Assembly: GCA_903857495.1 (NCBI GenBank)
Contig: CAIOFF010000020.1
Location: 1-64,000, forward strand
Direction: 5' to 3'
Origin: an uncultured Holophagaceae bacterium
GTDB lineage: Bacteria; Acidobacteriota; Holophagae; Holophagales; Holophagaceae
DNA length: 64,000 nucleotides
Every line of letters begins with the position of its first letter. Position 1 is the first letter of the stretch. The notes under the pieces were generated by a model that was not told where the DNA came from, searched no databases, and saw only the letters and a program-made list of their open reading frames with translations. Both the position numbers and the translations under genes were made by a program. Shown here one piece after another: positions 9,001 to 15,061 of this stretch.

Positions 9001-11492
9001 ATCCCAGCAAGAACGCCACGACCACGGTCACCGTGGTGGCGGCGCCTGTGGCGACCAGTCTGGTGGCCTCCCCCGCCGCACCCAACCAGGGCGCCACCTT
9101 CACCCTGACGCCGACCTACTCCGGCGGCACGGGCGTCCTCGACAACGGCGTCACCTGCCCGGCCACGGGCGTGGCGTCAGGTCTGCTCACGGCCAGCTGG
9201 GCGGGCGCTCGGACCTACACGCTGACAGTCACCAATGCACTGGGGGCCGTGGCGACCAGGACGGTGACGGTGACGCCTGCGCCACCCTTCGCCATTGAGT
9301 CCTTCACGTCGAACACGGAGCTGGTGACCTATGGCGGCTCCGCTGCGCTGTCCTGGGTCCTCAGCGGCCCGGCGCCCACAGCCCTGAGCCTGGATGGCGC
9401 CAGCGTGCTGGGCAACCTCAGCGCCGCCGTGGCGCCGCGCAATCGGCAGACCTTCACCCTGACGGGCACCAGCGGCAACACCGACACCAAGACCCTCAGG
9501 GTGGGTGCCCAGGGCCTGGACCTCCTCGCGGGAAGTCCCGGCGGGGCTGGGAATGTGGATGGCACAGGCGGGGGCGCCAGGTTCAACTCCCCCTTGGGCC
9601 TGGCCATTGACTTGGCCGGAAACACTTATGTGGCAGACAAAATCAACCACACCATCCGCAAGATCACACAGGATGGCGTGGTAAGCACCCTTGCAGGCCT
9701 GGCGGGCAAGGCCGGTTCCGCGGATGGCACGGGAACGGGCGCCCGGTTCTGCTATCCCGCGAGCGTAGCCGCGGACGCTGCCGGGAACGTCTATGTGGCG
9801 GACTATGGCAACCACACCATCCGCAAGATCACGCCTCTGGGCGGGGTAAGCACCCTGGCGGGCCTGGCTGGGGGGTCTGGTTCGGATGACTTTACGGGCA
9901 CGGCCGCCAAGTTCAATTCCCCCGAGGGCGTGGCCGTGGATGCTGCCGGGAACGTCTATGTGGCGGATACCAGCAATCACACCATCCGCAAGGTCACGCC
10001 TTCAGGCGCGGTGAGCACCCTGGCGGGTCTGGCAGGAACTTCGGGGCCAACGAACGGTACGGGCACGGCCGCTCGGTTCAATTTCCCTAAGGGCGTGGCC
10101 GTGGACCCCGCCGGGAACGTCTATGTGGGAGATACCTCCAACTACACCATCCGGAAGATCACTCCTGCGGGCGAGGTGAGTACCCTGGCAGGTCAGGCAG
10201 GCTCCTCGGGTTCCGCGAACGGGACGGGCACGGCCGCGCGGTTTTATTTCCCCCGGGGCGTGGCTGTGGACGCGGCCGGTAATCTCCATGTGGGGGACGG
10301 CGGTAACCAGATCATCCGAAGGATCACTTCAGCTGGGGTGGTGACCACCCTGGCGGGACTGGCAGGCTCCTCGGGTTCAGCAGATGGTACGGGCACGGCC
10401 GCCCGGTTCAGTTCCCCCCAGGGCGTGGCCGTGGACGCTGCCGGGACCGTGTATGTGGCGGACATGGATAACTCCACCATCCGCCGGGTCACCCCAGCGG
10501 GCGAGGTGAGCACCCTGGCGGGGCTGGCGGTCGCCTCGGGTGCCACGGACGGCACAGGCACGGCGGCCAGCTTCAACAGCATCCGGGGCCTGGCCGTGGA
10601 TGCTGCCGGGAACGCCTATTTGGCGGACACGTCGAACTACGTCATCCGCAAGGTCACTCCGGCGGGGGTGGTGAGCACCCTGGCGGGACTGGCGGGAACT
10701 CGCGGTACCGCGGACGGCACGGGCACGGCTGCCCAGTTCGACACGCCCTACGGGATGGCCGTGGACGCTGCCGGGAACGTCTATGTGGGGGACAGCGCCA
10801 ACCACACCCTCCGCAAGATCACCCCTGCAGGGGTGGTGAGTACCTTCGCGGGGGCGGCAGGTGCTCCAGGATCCACGGACGGCACCAGTGGTGCGCCCAC
10901 GACCGCCCGGTTCTGGGTCCCCGAGGGCCTGGCCGTGGATGCTGCCGGCAACCTCTATGTGGCGGACAACAACAACCACACCATCCGCAAGATCACGCCG
11001 GCAGGGGTGGTGAGCACCCTGGCAGGTCTGGCAGGAACGAATGGTTCTGCGGACGGCACCGGGGCGGCTGCCCGGTTCACCTTCCCCGTGTGTGTGGCCG
11101 TGGATGCGGCGGGGAACGTCTATGTGACGGACTCGAATAATCACACCCTCCGCAAGGTCACCCCGGCGGGGGTGGTGACCACGGTGGCAGGTCTGGCCGG
11201 CACTTCGGGGTCTGCGGACGGCACGGGGACTGACGCCCGGTTCAATTTCCCCTGGGGCGTGGCCGTGGACGCCGCCGGAAACGTCTATGTGGCGGACTCG
11301 AACAACAGCAGCATTCGCAAGGTCACCCCGGCGGGTGTGGTGACCACGTTGGTGGGTCACCCCGGCGCGACCGGGTTCCAGCCGGGTCCGCTGCCAGGGG
11401 TTCTCAATGGTCCCGCGGGCCTCGCGCTCACGCCGGACGGCGATCTGGTGATCACCCTGCGCAACGCCGTGGTGCAGGCCACGGCCCCCTAA
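1..11492 (+). CDS. Giant Ig-like/NHL-repeat protein, 5' partial
   Basis: The reading frame is open from base 3 of the window and already encodes an Ig-like segment (TLTGTFTGGTGSVDNSVGAV) before the first possible start at 90, so the true start lies upstream. About 3,830 residues are visible. They form four super-repeats, each with Ig-like/Big-like strands, a conserved linker (APRNRQTYTLTGT, then LLAGSPGG), eleven canonical NHL repeats (P.GVAVDAAGNVYVADTGNHTIRKIT, shown in part) and one degenerate NHL copy (GLAL..DGDLVIT...AVVQVTAP). NHL repeats fold as beta-propeller blades and usually mediate binding; Ig-like linkers are typical of exported surface proteins. No C-terminal anchor or sorting domain is visible: the protein ends just after the twelfth repeat of block four. 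The ligand is unknown. An adhesin or surface-binding role is inferred. Confidence 0.9.
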   Translation, partial: IASFVPGAATITAGSSTTLTGTFTGGTGSVDNSVGAVTTTVATTVTPASTTTYTLTVTNAATVPATITTQATVNVVAAPVATSLVASNTTPTSGATFTLTPTYTGGPGTLTYAGGSVTCPATGVASAAITADWVGARTYTLTVTNAAGATSTATVTVTPAAPFAITTFTPNLPLVSYGGGATLSWTLGGSAPTTLTLDGASVLGNLRALVAPRNRQTYTLTGTDGLNTSTQTLKVGAQGLDLLAGSPGGSGTADGTGTVARFSWPSGVAVDGAGNTYVADTGNNTIRKITPLGGVSTLAGLAGSPGSADGTGTEAQFYEPSGVAVDTAGNVYVADSANHTIRKITALGEVSTLAGLASGVSGNIDAKGRDARFSYPTGVAVDAVGNVYVADRDNHTIRKITPLGVVTTLAGRAGYSGFTDATGTAAQFQAPWGVAVDKDGNVYVADSYSYAIRKVTSLGVVTTLAGSGVAGTADGSGTAAQFYQPSGVAVDPAGTCVYVADTVNNTIRKITLSTGEVTTLAGSAGSSGSADGTGTNARFNFPRGLAVDPAGNVYVADTSNGIIRKITLSAGVGEVSTLAGRAAVTGTSISTVGVAVDATGNAYVADSANHTIRKITPAGGVSTLAGSGTAGWTVDGTIGTAAQFRSPRGVAGDATGTAVYVADAGNHAIRKIILATGEVSTLAGSAGAMATGTTNATGTAARFNAPQGVAVDKVGDVYVADTGNNTIRKITISAGVGTVTTLTGAVFSGPSGVAVDQDLNVYVASTNNHTIYTITPGGVVSTLAGLPGTSGYNDDPTGTNARFNSPTGVAVDADKNVYVADSGNHTIRKITSGGAVTTVAGRAGVASFQAGPLPGLLSSPQGLALTADGDLVITMSNAVVQVTAPGASPAEPSLAASSSTVPRGATFTLTPTFATGTGSIDQGVGAVSSGTPVTVTANWIGARTFTLTVTYTNGTTATAPATVTPQVVTVGSISPAATTVTASTPTPFSATVTGGNLGTLTWSSTGGGTWSGSTWTAPASAGGPYTITATSVEDPTQSATTTVTVVAAPVAASLTASALTPVLGATFTLTPVYSDGGVSLTYTGPGATSGSVACPASGVASAPITASWAGARTYTLTVTNAAGTVATRTVTVKPNAFAIDAFTANLGLVTYGGGATLSWVLSGPAPTALTLDGASVLGSLSALVAPRNRQTYTLSGTSGNTDTQTLKVAAQGLDLLAGNPGGTGTADGTGTAARFSNVQHVAVDAAGNTYVADGTTLRKITPLGVVSTLAGLAGTYGHVDANGADARFNGAWDAAVDTAGNVYVAEVNSYTIRKITPSGDVTTLAGSPWNSGFINDNGTAARFNNPQGIAVDAAGNVYVADTGNYAIRRITPGGDVTTLAGSGTSGWTVDGTTGTAAQFSNAFGVAVDADGVVYVADTGNSTIRKITPAGVVSTLAGSHTASGSTDANGTNALFSLPYGVAVGADKNVYVADTNNSTIRKITPGGDVTTLAGLAGNQGSADGAATAAARFKRPRGVAVDAAGNVYVGDTGNSTLRKISGGAVSTLAGLAATSGSANGTGTAAQFSTPLGAAVDATGNAYVADSANHTIRKITPAGVVSTLAGMAGTSGWTADGTIGLAAKFNSPKGVALDDLGNLYVADTTNHRIRKIILSSGAVSTLAGSGTAGAGNAPPGPATNAQFSSPQGVAVDAAGNVYVADTGNHLLRKITPAGVVSTLAGRAGTAAYLDDPISATNARFSAPQGVVVDADGHVYVADTGNHAIRKITPAGEVTTLAGYGTRSGFADGTGTAAQFNTPSAVALDATGNLYVADTGNHTLRKVTSLGVVTTVAGRTGVQGFQPGPLPGGLSSPHGLAVTADGDLVVTTSNAVVQVTAPTAAAQPFLTASSSTVARGASLTLTPTFSTGSGAIDQGVGGVSSGTAKTVTADWTGAKTFTLTVAYGDGTTATAPVTVTTQDVWVRAITPAAANVAVGTSTTYSAIVTGGHLGTLTWSSSGGGSWSGSTWTAPGTAGSCTITATSVDDPSKSATTTVTVVAAPVASGLVVAPAAPTQGSTFTLTPTYTGGPGTLTYAGGSLTCPATGVASAAITADWVGARTYTLTVTNALGAVATRTVTVTPAAPFVIDAFTANRSLVTFGGSATVSWTLSGPSPTALTLDGANVLGNLSALVAPRNRQAFTLTGTAGGNIATQTLKVGAQGVDLLAGSPGGPGTVDGTGPAARFDAPAGLAMDAAGSLYVADANNHTIRKITSAGAVSTLAGLAGTSGAANGMGTAARFNNPTGVAVDAAGNVYVADSANHTIRKISAAGLVSTLAGTGTYGYKDDTGTSAQFNGPSAVAVDAAGTVYVADDGNNVIRKISGGVVTTLAGVAGGSGYADGPGASAKFWAPSGLAVDAAMANVYVVDSGNNRIRRIILSTGAVETLAGQATSGSTDAVGTAAKFNRPAGVALDPTGYLYVADSYNMTIRKITLSSGQVTTLAGWAGWSGSADGPGINARFLYPRGVVADGAGTVYVTDSLNHTLRRIVISSGEVSTLAGLVAAFGSADGTGAAAQFKNPQGVGVDAAGNAYVADTGSNTIRKITPAGVVSTLAGLAGSAGTTNGTSGDPRTARFHSPSGVAVDTAGNLYVADSANYTIRKISSLGVVTTLAGSVVGGYLDGTGTAAQFELFSSLAVDQDGNVYVADSSNSTIRKITPLGVVTTLAGRAGYSGFTDATGTAARFFWPQGVAVDATGTVYVADYHTIRKITPLGVVTTLAGSAGLSGATDGTGSAARFNNPKDVAVDAVGNLFVADTDNHTIRKVTSAGVVTTVAGRTGVQGFQPGPLPGGLNAPQGLALTPDGDLVITQANAVVQVTAPTVAPAEPSLTVSSSTVARGATFTLTPTFATGTGSIDQGVGGVSSLEAKTVTANWTGARTFTLTVTYPDGTTATAPVTVTTQDVWVRAISPAAATVTAGTNTAFSATVTGGNLGKATWSSGGVGSWSSNIWTAPATAGGPYTITATSMDDPSKNATTTVTVVAAPVATSLVASPAAPNQGATFTLTPTYSGGTGVLDNGVTCPATGVASGLLTASWAGARTYTLTVTNALGAVATRTVTVTPAPPFAIESFTSNTELVTYGGSAALSWVLSGPAPTALSLDGASVLGNLSAAVAPRNRQTFTLTGTSGNTDTKTLRVGAQGLDLLAGSPGGAGNVDGTGGGARFNSPLGLAIDLAGNTYVADKINHTIRKITQDGVVSTLAGLAGKAGSADGTGTGARFCYPASVAADAAGNVYVADYGNHTIRKITPLGGVSTLAGLAGGSGSDDFTGTAAKFNSPEGVAVDAAGNVYVADTSNHTIRKVTPSGAVSTLAGLAGTSGPTNGTGTAARFNFPKGVAVDPAGNVYVGDTSNYTIRKITPAGEVSTLAGQAGSSGSANGTGTAARFYFPRGVAVDAAGNLHVGDGGNQIIRRITSAGVVTTLAGLAGSSGSADGTGTAARFSSPQGVAVDAAGTVYVADMDNSTIRRVTPAGEVSTLAGLAVASGATDGTGTAASFNSIRGLAVDAAGNAYLADTSNYVIRKVTPAGVVSTLAGLAGTRGTADGTGTAAQFDTPYGMAVDAAGNVYVGDSANHTLRKITPAGVVSTFAGAAGAPGSTDGTSGAPTTARFWVPEGLAVDAAGNLYVADNNNHTIRKITPAGVVSTLAGLAGTNGSADGTGAAARFTFPVCVAVDAAGNVYVTDSNNHTLRKVTPAGVVTTVAGLAGTSGSADGTGTDARFNFPWGVAVDAAGNVYVADSNNSSIRKVTPAGVVTTLVGHPGATGFQPGPLPGVLNGPAGLALTPDGDLVITLRNAVVQATAP
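301..439 (+). repeat. Near-identical copy of 6169-6307
   Basis: This Ig-like linker stretch matches 6169-6307 at 138 of 139 positions by eye; the only mismatch is g at 351 versus c at 6219. It joins super-repeats 1 and 3. The surrounding NHL units are much less alike, which suggests recent duplication or gene conversion. Confidence 0.85.
489..11492 (+). repeat. Four tandem ~2.93-kb super-repeats
   Basis: The conserved phenylalanine that opens each linker (FAI..F, FAID.F, FVID.F, FAIE.F) is encoded at 489, 3411, 6357 and 9288, so the periods are 2922, 2946 and 2931 bp. Each unit carries 11 regular NHL repeats of about 165-180 bp plus a truncated twelfth. Confidence 0.9.
1191..1281 (+). repeat. 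91-bp exact copy of 8056-8146
   Basis: This segment, from an NHL blade into the next spacer, is identical to 8056-8146. The offset (6865 bp) is out of register with the super-repeat period: the junction of blades 3 and 4 of block 1 matches that of blades 9 and 10 of block 3. This indicates unequal exchange among single NHL units. Confidence 0.8.
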
Positions 11493-11591
11493 GACTCGGA
11501 CCCCCAGGACGACGGATGCCGCCGCAGGCAGGGCTTTGGTTGTTCGAAGGGAATCCCTAATTCCTTGGGTGGCACAGGCGCAGGGGTTGGC

Positions 11592-12593
11592 TCAGGCGGG
11601 CCAGCCTCCGGCGGCGCGCAGGCCGGTCCACTCGGGCAGTCCCAGGCTGAGGTTGAGGTTCTGCACGGCCTGGGTGGCCATGCCCTTGCCCAGGTTGTCC
11701 AGGGCCACCAGGATGGCGCCGTGGCCGCCCTTGGCCGCGACCGCCACCTCCGCGAAGGCGCTGCCCACCGTCGCCGCCACCCGCGGCGACCCGTCCACGA
11801 TGCGCACAAAGAACCGTCCCGCATAGAAGTCCTCAAAACGGGCCCGCAGGGCCCCAAGTTCAATTCCCGCAGGAAGCGGAAATTGAACCGTGGCAAAGAT
11901 TCCCCGCACCATGGGCGCACTCTGCGGCACGAAGCTGAGGGGCGCCTCCCAGCCCAGGCTGGCCAGGGTGCGGAGCACCTCGGCCTCGTGCTGATGGCCC
12001 AGGATCTTGTAGGCCTTGAAGTCGTGGGCGCGGCTGGGGTGGTGGGTGGTCTCGGAGAGTGCGGCGCCGGAGCCGCTGGAGCCCGTGGCCGCGGTGACCG
12101 CCACGAAGGCGGGCTGCCACTGGGCCAGGGGCAGCAGGGCCAGCTGCAGGGCTGTGGCGAAACAGCCGGGGTTGGCGATGCGCTTGGCGCCTGCCATGCG
12201 CTCCGGCTGCCAGTCCACCAGGCCGTAGACCCAGGCGGGATCCAGGCGGAAGTCCGTGGAGAGGTCGATGACGATGAGCCGCTCCAGCAGGCCCGGGTGG
12301 GCCTGGGCCGCGGCTTCCAGCTCGGGCCAGAGCTTGCCCAGCTCACCGTGGGGCAGGGCCGAGAAGAGCACGGGCGCGGGGCTGCTGGCCAGGGCCTCCC
12401 AGTCCGGGGTGGCCTCGAATACACCGTCCACCAGGCCGCGCAGGTTCGGGTGCTGCGCGTGGAAGGGCTTGCCCGCGTGACTGCGGGCCGTGCCGCGCAG
12501 CGTCTGCACCGCCGGGTGGGTGGAGAGCCAGCGCAGCAGCTCGCCCCCGCCGTAGCCCGAGGCGCCGAGGATAAGGACATCAACCTGGGTCAT
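11592..12593 (-). CDS. argC: N-acetyl-gamma-glutamyl-phosphate reductase
   Basis: A 333-residue dehydrogenase for the third step of arginine synthesis: NADPH-dependent reduction of N-acylglutamyl phosphate to the semialdehyde. The N-terminal Rossmann motif LGASGYGGGELLRWL and the catalytic cysteine in NPGCFATALQLALLPL are present, as is the ArgC-typical GSSGSGAALSETTHHP loop. It is the last gene of the leftward arginine operon, 177 bp after the P-loop gene. Because the operon has a non-standard carbamoyltransferase, the acyl group carried by the substrate may be succinyl rather than acetyl. Confidence 0.93.
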   Translation of the reverse strand: MTQVDVLILGASGYGGGELLRWLSTHPAVQTLRGTARSHAGKPFHAQHPNLRGLVDGVFEATPDWEALASSPAPVLFSALPHGELGKLWPELEAAAQAHPGLLERLIVIDLSTDFRLDPAWVYGLVDWQPERMAGAKRIANPGCFATALQLALLPLAQWQPAFVAVTAATGSSGSGAALSETTHHPSRAHDFKAYKILGHQHEAEVLRTLASLGWEAPLSFVPQSAPMVRGIFATVQFPLPAGIELGALRARFEDFYAGRFFVRIVDGSPRVAATVGSAFAEVAVAAKGGHGAILVALDNLGKGMATQAVQNLNLSLGLPEWTGLRAAGGWPA

Positions 12594-12770
12594 GGAAGGT
12601 CACCTAAAAAAATCAAACCGCAGAGAACGCAGAGAACGCAGAGAAAAAGAAGGGAACCGGTGATGAACAGTGAAGAACGGGGATAGAAACCGCGGAACCT
12701 TGCGAGATGCCTCAGCGCCGCGGGGTGGCCACTTTGTGCCCTTTGTGTCCTTTGTGGTTATAAAGTCCTG
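12594..12770. repeat. Intergenic paired 9-bp tandem repeats
   Basis: The gap between argC and its upstream neighbour holds three exact tandem copies of cgcagagaa (12619-12645) and, about 85 bp away, three degenerate copies of ctttgtgnn (12732-12758). Similar CGCAGAGAA and CTTTGTGTC strings are, from memory, scattered between genes in many unrelated genomes. No reading frame or promoter was recognised here. Confidence 0.7.
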
Positions 12771-13823
12771 TCACTCTTTCGCCGCGAGCTTGGCTTCGAC
12801 GAGGCCGAGGACGAACTTGCCGAGGGCCTCGGCGTCGGCGCGGGCGTTGCGGGCGGGCAGGCCCAGGGAGGCCACGAAGCGCTCGCCCACGCGGTTGTCC
12901 GTGGCGGGGCCGGCGATCAGGTCGGCCCGGATACCGAAGGCGCTCATGAGCTGGTGGACGCCGCCCGCGACGCCCACGGGGTCGTTGGCGCAGAGGACGA
13001 AGGCGCCGCCCAGGGCCCGCAACTCAGGATCCTGCAGGATGGCCTGCACGCCGTACTCGCCCATGATGCCATCGCCGGTCTCGGCCACGATGACGTCCAC
13101 GCCGTGGGCCGCGAGCTCCGAGAAGATGATGCGGGAGACGCTGGCGGCGCTGCCCGCGTCGGTGCAGACGCAGCCCGCGTCCGTGAAGTCGAGGGCCACC
13201 TCGGCGCCGTAGTCCCGCATGGCCAGGGCGTCGCGCATGAGCGAGACGCCCGTGAGCTTGCAGGCCCCCACGCGGTAGCCCGCGCGGCTCAGCTGGCGGA
13301 TGGCGGCGCAGGCGGCGGCGGTCTTGCCGGCGTTCATGCAGGTGCCCGCCACGTAGACCACGGGACAGTGGGGCGACAGGCTGGTGCCCTGGAGGGCGCC
13401 CATGCGGATGTGGGCCGCCTGGCCCGCGCGGCTCTGGAACTCGGGGAAGACCTGCACCTGGCCCAGCACCTCCATCTCGAAGGGCTTGCCCAGGTCCGGG
13501 TTGTAGGACAGGCAGGTGCCGATGACCCCGCCCATGTTCAGCAGGTTCACGGTGTCGCCGGTCTTGAGGGAGGTCGGCAGCACGCCCTCGTAGCCCTGGA
13601 GGGCGTTGCGGTGGCCCAGGGCCCCCACCAGGATGTCCCCGTCATGCAGCGTGCTCATGCGGCCGTGGGGATCCTCCAGCTGGTTGTAGGTGGTCTTCTC
13701 GCCCCGCACGCGGCAGGCGATGACCGAGCCCTCCTCCAGCAGGAGCTCAGGCGCGAGGGTGAGCGTCCGCCCCAGCCGCAGGTTGCGGGTGACCGAAGCG
13801 AGCTTGTCGACATGGATGCGCAT
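12771..13823 (-). CDS. P-loop DUF1611-like protein in arginine operon
   Basis: A 350-residue protein with an N-terminal alpha/beta domain and a C-terminal BioD/MinD-like P-loop domain: Walker A GTCMNAGKTA at residues 160-169 and a Walker B-like strand VDVIVAETGDG at 242-252. The TG..L(M)RDA...YGAE..LDFTDAG segment resembles DUF1611 proteins, but the family assignment is by eye. A DUF1611 member, DgcN, has been reported as a D-glutamate N-acetyltransferase. The gene lies 13 bp after argG within the arginine operon, and no argA or argJ is present, so it may supply N-acylglutamate; this is inference. The start MRIHVDK follows a GAAGG ribosome site. The same frame runs open into argG, but those codons belong to argG. 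Confidence 0.7.
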   Translation of the reverse strand: MRIHVDKLASVTRNLRLGRTLTLAPELLLEEGSVIACRVRGEKTTYNQLEDPHGRMSTLHDGDILVGALGHRNALQGYEGVLPTSLKTGDTVNLLNMGGVIGTCLSYNPDLGKPFEMEVLGQVQVFPEFQSRAGQAAHIRMGALQGTSLSPHCPVVYVAGTCMNAGKTAAACAAIRQLSRAGYRVGACKLTGVSLMRDALAMRDYGAEVALDFTDAGCVCTDAGSAASVSRIIFSELAAHGVDVIVAETGDGIMGEYGVQAILQDPELRALGGAFVLCANDPVGVAGGVHQLMSAFGIRADLIAGPATDNRVGERFVASLGLPARNARADAEALGKFVLGLVEAKLAAKE

Positions 13824-13836
13824 GGGTGCCTTCGGA

Positions 13837-15024
13837 TCAGTTGTTCTTTGCCTTGAGCGTGAGGGTCTGCTGCACGCCGAAGATCTTGGCGAAGCCGGCG
13901 GCTTCGGCGCCGGTCCACAGGCGGTTGGCTTCGCCGTAGGTGGCGATGCGGGGATCCATGAGGGAGTAGGGCGATTGCACACCCTCCACCACGAAGGCCC
14001 GGGGGTGCAGGGTGACGCGCACCTCGCCGCTGACGCGGTCCTGGCTGGAGTCCAGGAAGGCTTCGAGGTCCCGGGCCAGGGGATCAAAGAAGTGGCCCTC
14101 GTGCAGGAGGCCGCCGTAGAGGTTGCCCAGGGACTCCTTCCAGAAGAGCTGCTTGCCGGACAGCACCAGCTTCTCCAGCTCCCGGTGGGCGCCGATGAGC
14201 AGGTGCGCGGCGGGGGCCTCGTAGCCCACGCGGCCCTTGATGCCGAGGATGGTGTCGCCCAGGTGGACGCCCCGGCCGATGCCGTAGGGGCGGCCCAGGT
14301 CGTTGAGGCGGGCGATGAGGGTGACGGGGTCCAGGGACTGGCCGTCCAGGGACACGGGCACGCCCCGTTCGAAGCCGATGACCATGCCCGTGGGCTCCGG
14401 GTGGCCGATGACGCCGCCCGGGAAGGCCGCCTCGGGCAGGCTGCTCCAGGGATCCAGGGTCTCCCGGCCGCCCACGCTGGTGCCCCACATGCCTTCGTTG
14501 ATGGAGTAGTCCTTGGTCTTCTCGGGGAACACCAGGCCGCGCTGGGCGCAGTAGTCCATCTCCTCGGCCCGGGACAGGTTTAGGTCGCGGATGGGGGTGA
14601 GGATCTCCAGGTCCGGCGCCAGGGCGCGGAAGGCCACGTCGAAGCGCACCTGGTCGTTGCCGGCGCCCGTGGAGCCGTGGGCGATGGCGGTGGCGCCCAT
14701 GTCCTTGGCCAGCTCCGCCACGGCCCGGGCCTGGCAGACCCGCTCGGCAGATACCGAGAGGGGATACATCTGGCCGCGCAGCACGTTGCCGTAGACCAGG
14801 TAGCGCAGGTAGCCGTCGAAGAGGCCGGCCCGGGCATCCACGGTGGTGTGGCTGAGGGCGCCCAGCTTGGGGGAAGCGGCCTCGATGCGGGCCAGCTCCG
14901 CCGGGGAGAACCCGCCGGTGTTCACCGTGACCGTGGCCACGTCGTAGCCCTGCTCCTTCAGGTAGAACACGCAGAAGGACGTATCGAGACCGCCGGAGAA
15001 GGCGAGGACAGCGAGCTTGCTCAT
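13837..15024 (-). CDS. argG: Argininosuccinate synthase
   Basis: A 395-residue enzyme that joins citrulline and aspartate using ATP. The N-terminal pyrophosphatase-type ATP motif AFSGGLDTSFCVFYL is at residues 8-22, followed by TVTVNTGG and later GSTGAGNDQVRFD, both hallmarks of ArgG. Length is normal. The start MSKLAVLAF was chosen because the family begins here and AAAGG lies upstream; a longer open frame into argH is spurious. It lies between argH and the P-loop gene in the operon. Confidence 0.95.
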   Translation of the reverse strand: MSKLAVLAFSGGLDTSFCVFYLKEQGYDVATVTVNTGGFSPAELARIEAASPKLGALSHTTVDARAGLFDGYLRYLVYGNVLRGQMYPLSVSAERVCQARAVAELAKDMGATAIAHGSTGAGNDQVRFDVAFRALAPDLEILTPIRDLNLSRAEEMDYCAQRGLVFPEKTKDYSINEGMWGTSVGGRETLDPWSSLPEAAFPGGVIGHPEPTGMVIGFERGVPVSLDGQSLDPVTLIARLNDLGRPYGIGRGVHLGDTILGIKGRVGYEAPAAHLLIGAHRELEKLVLSGKQLFWKESLGNLYGGLLHEGHFFDPLARDLEAFLDSSQDRVSGEVRVTLHPRAFVVEGVQSPYSLMDPRIATYGEANRLWTGAEAAGFAKIFGVQQTLTLKAKNN

Positions 15025-15061
15025 AGGGGACCTTTCACGGAGAGAGCGTCGATCGAGTTCA

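Noticed and set aside
11493-11591. Terminator between the NHL gene and argC
   Set aside because: Only a bulged 7-bp AAGGGAAT/ATTCCTT pairing was found, with no T-tract.
12619-12758. CRISPR-like array
   Set aside because: The 9-bp units are directly tandem with no spacers.
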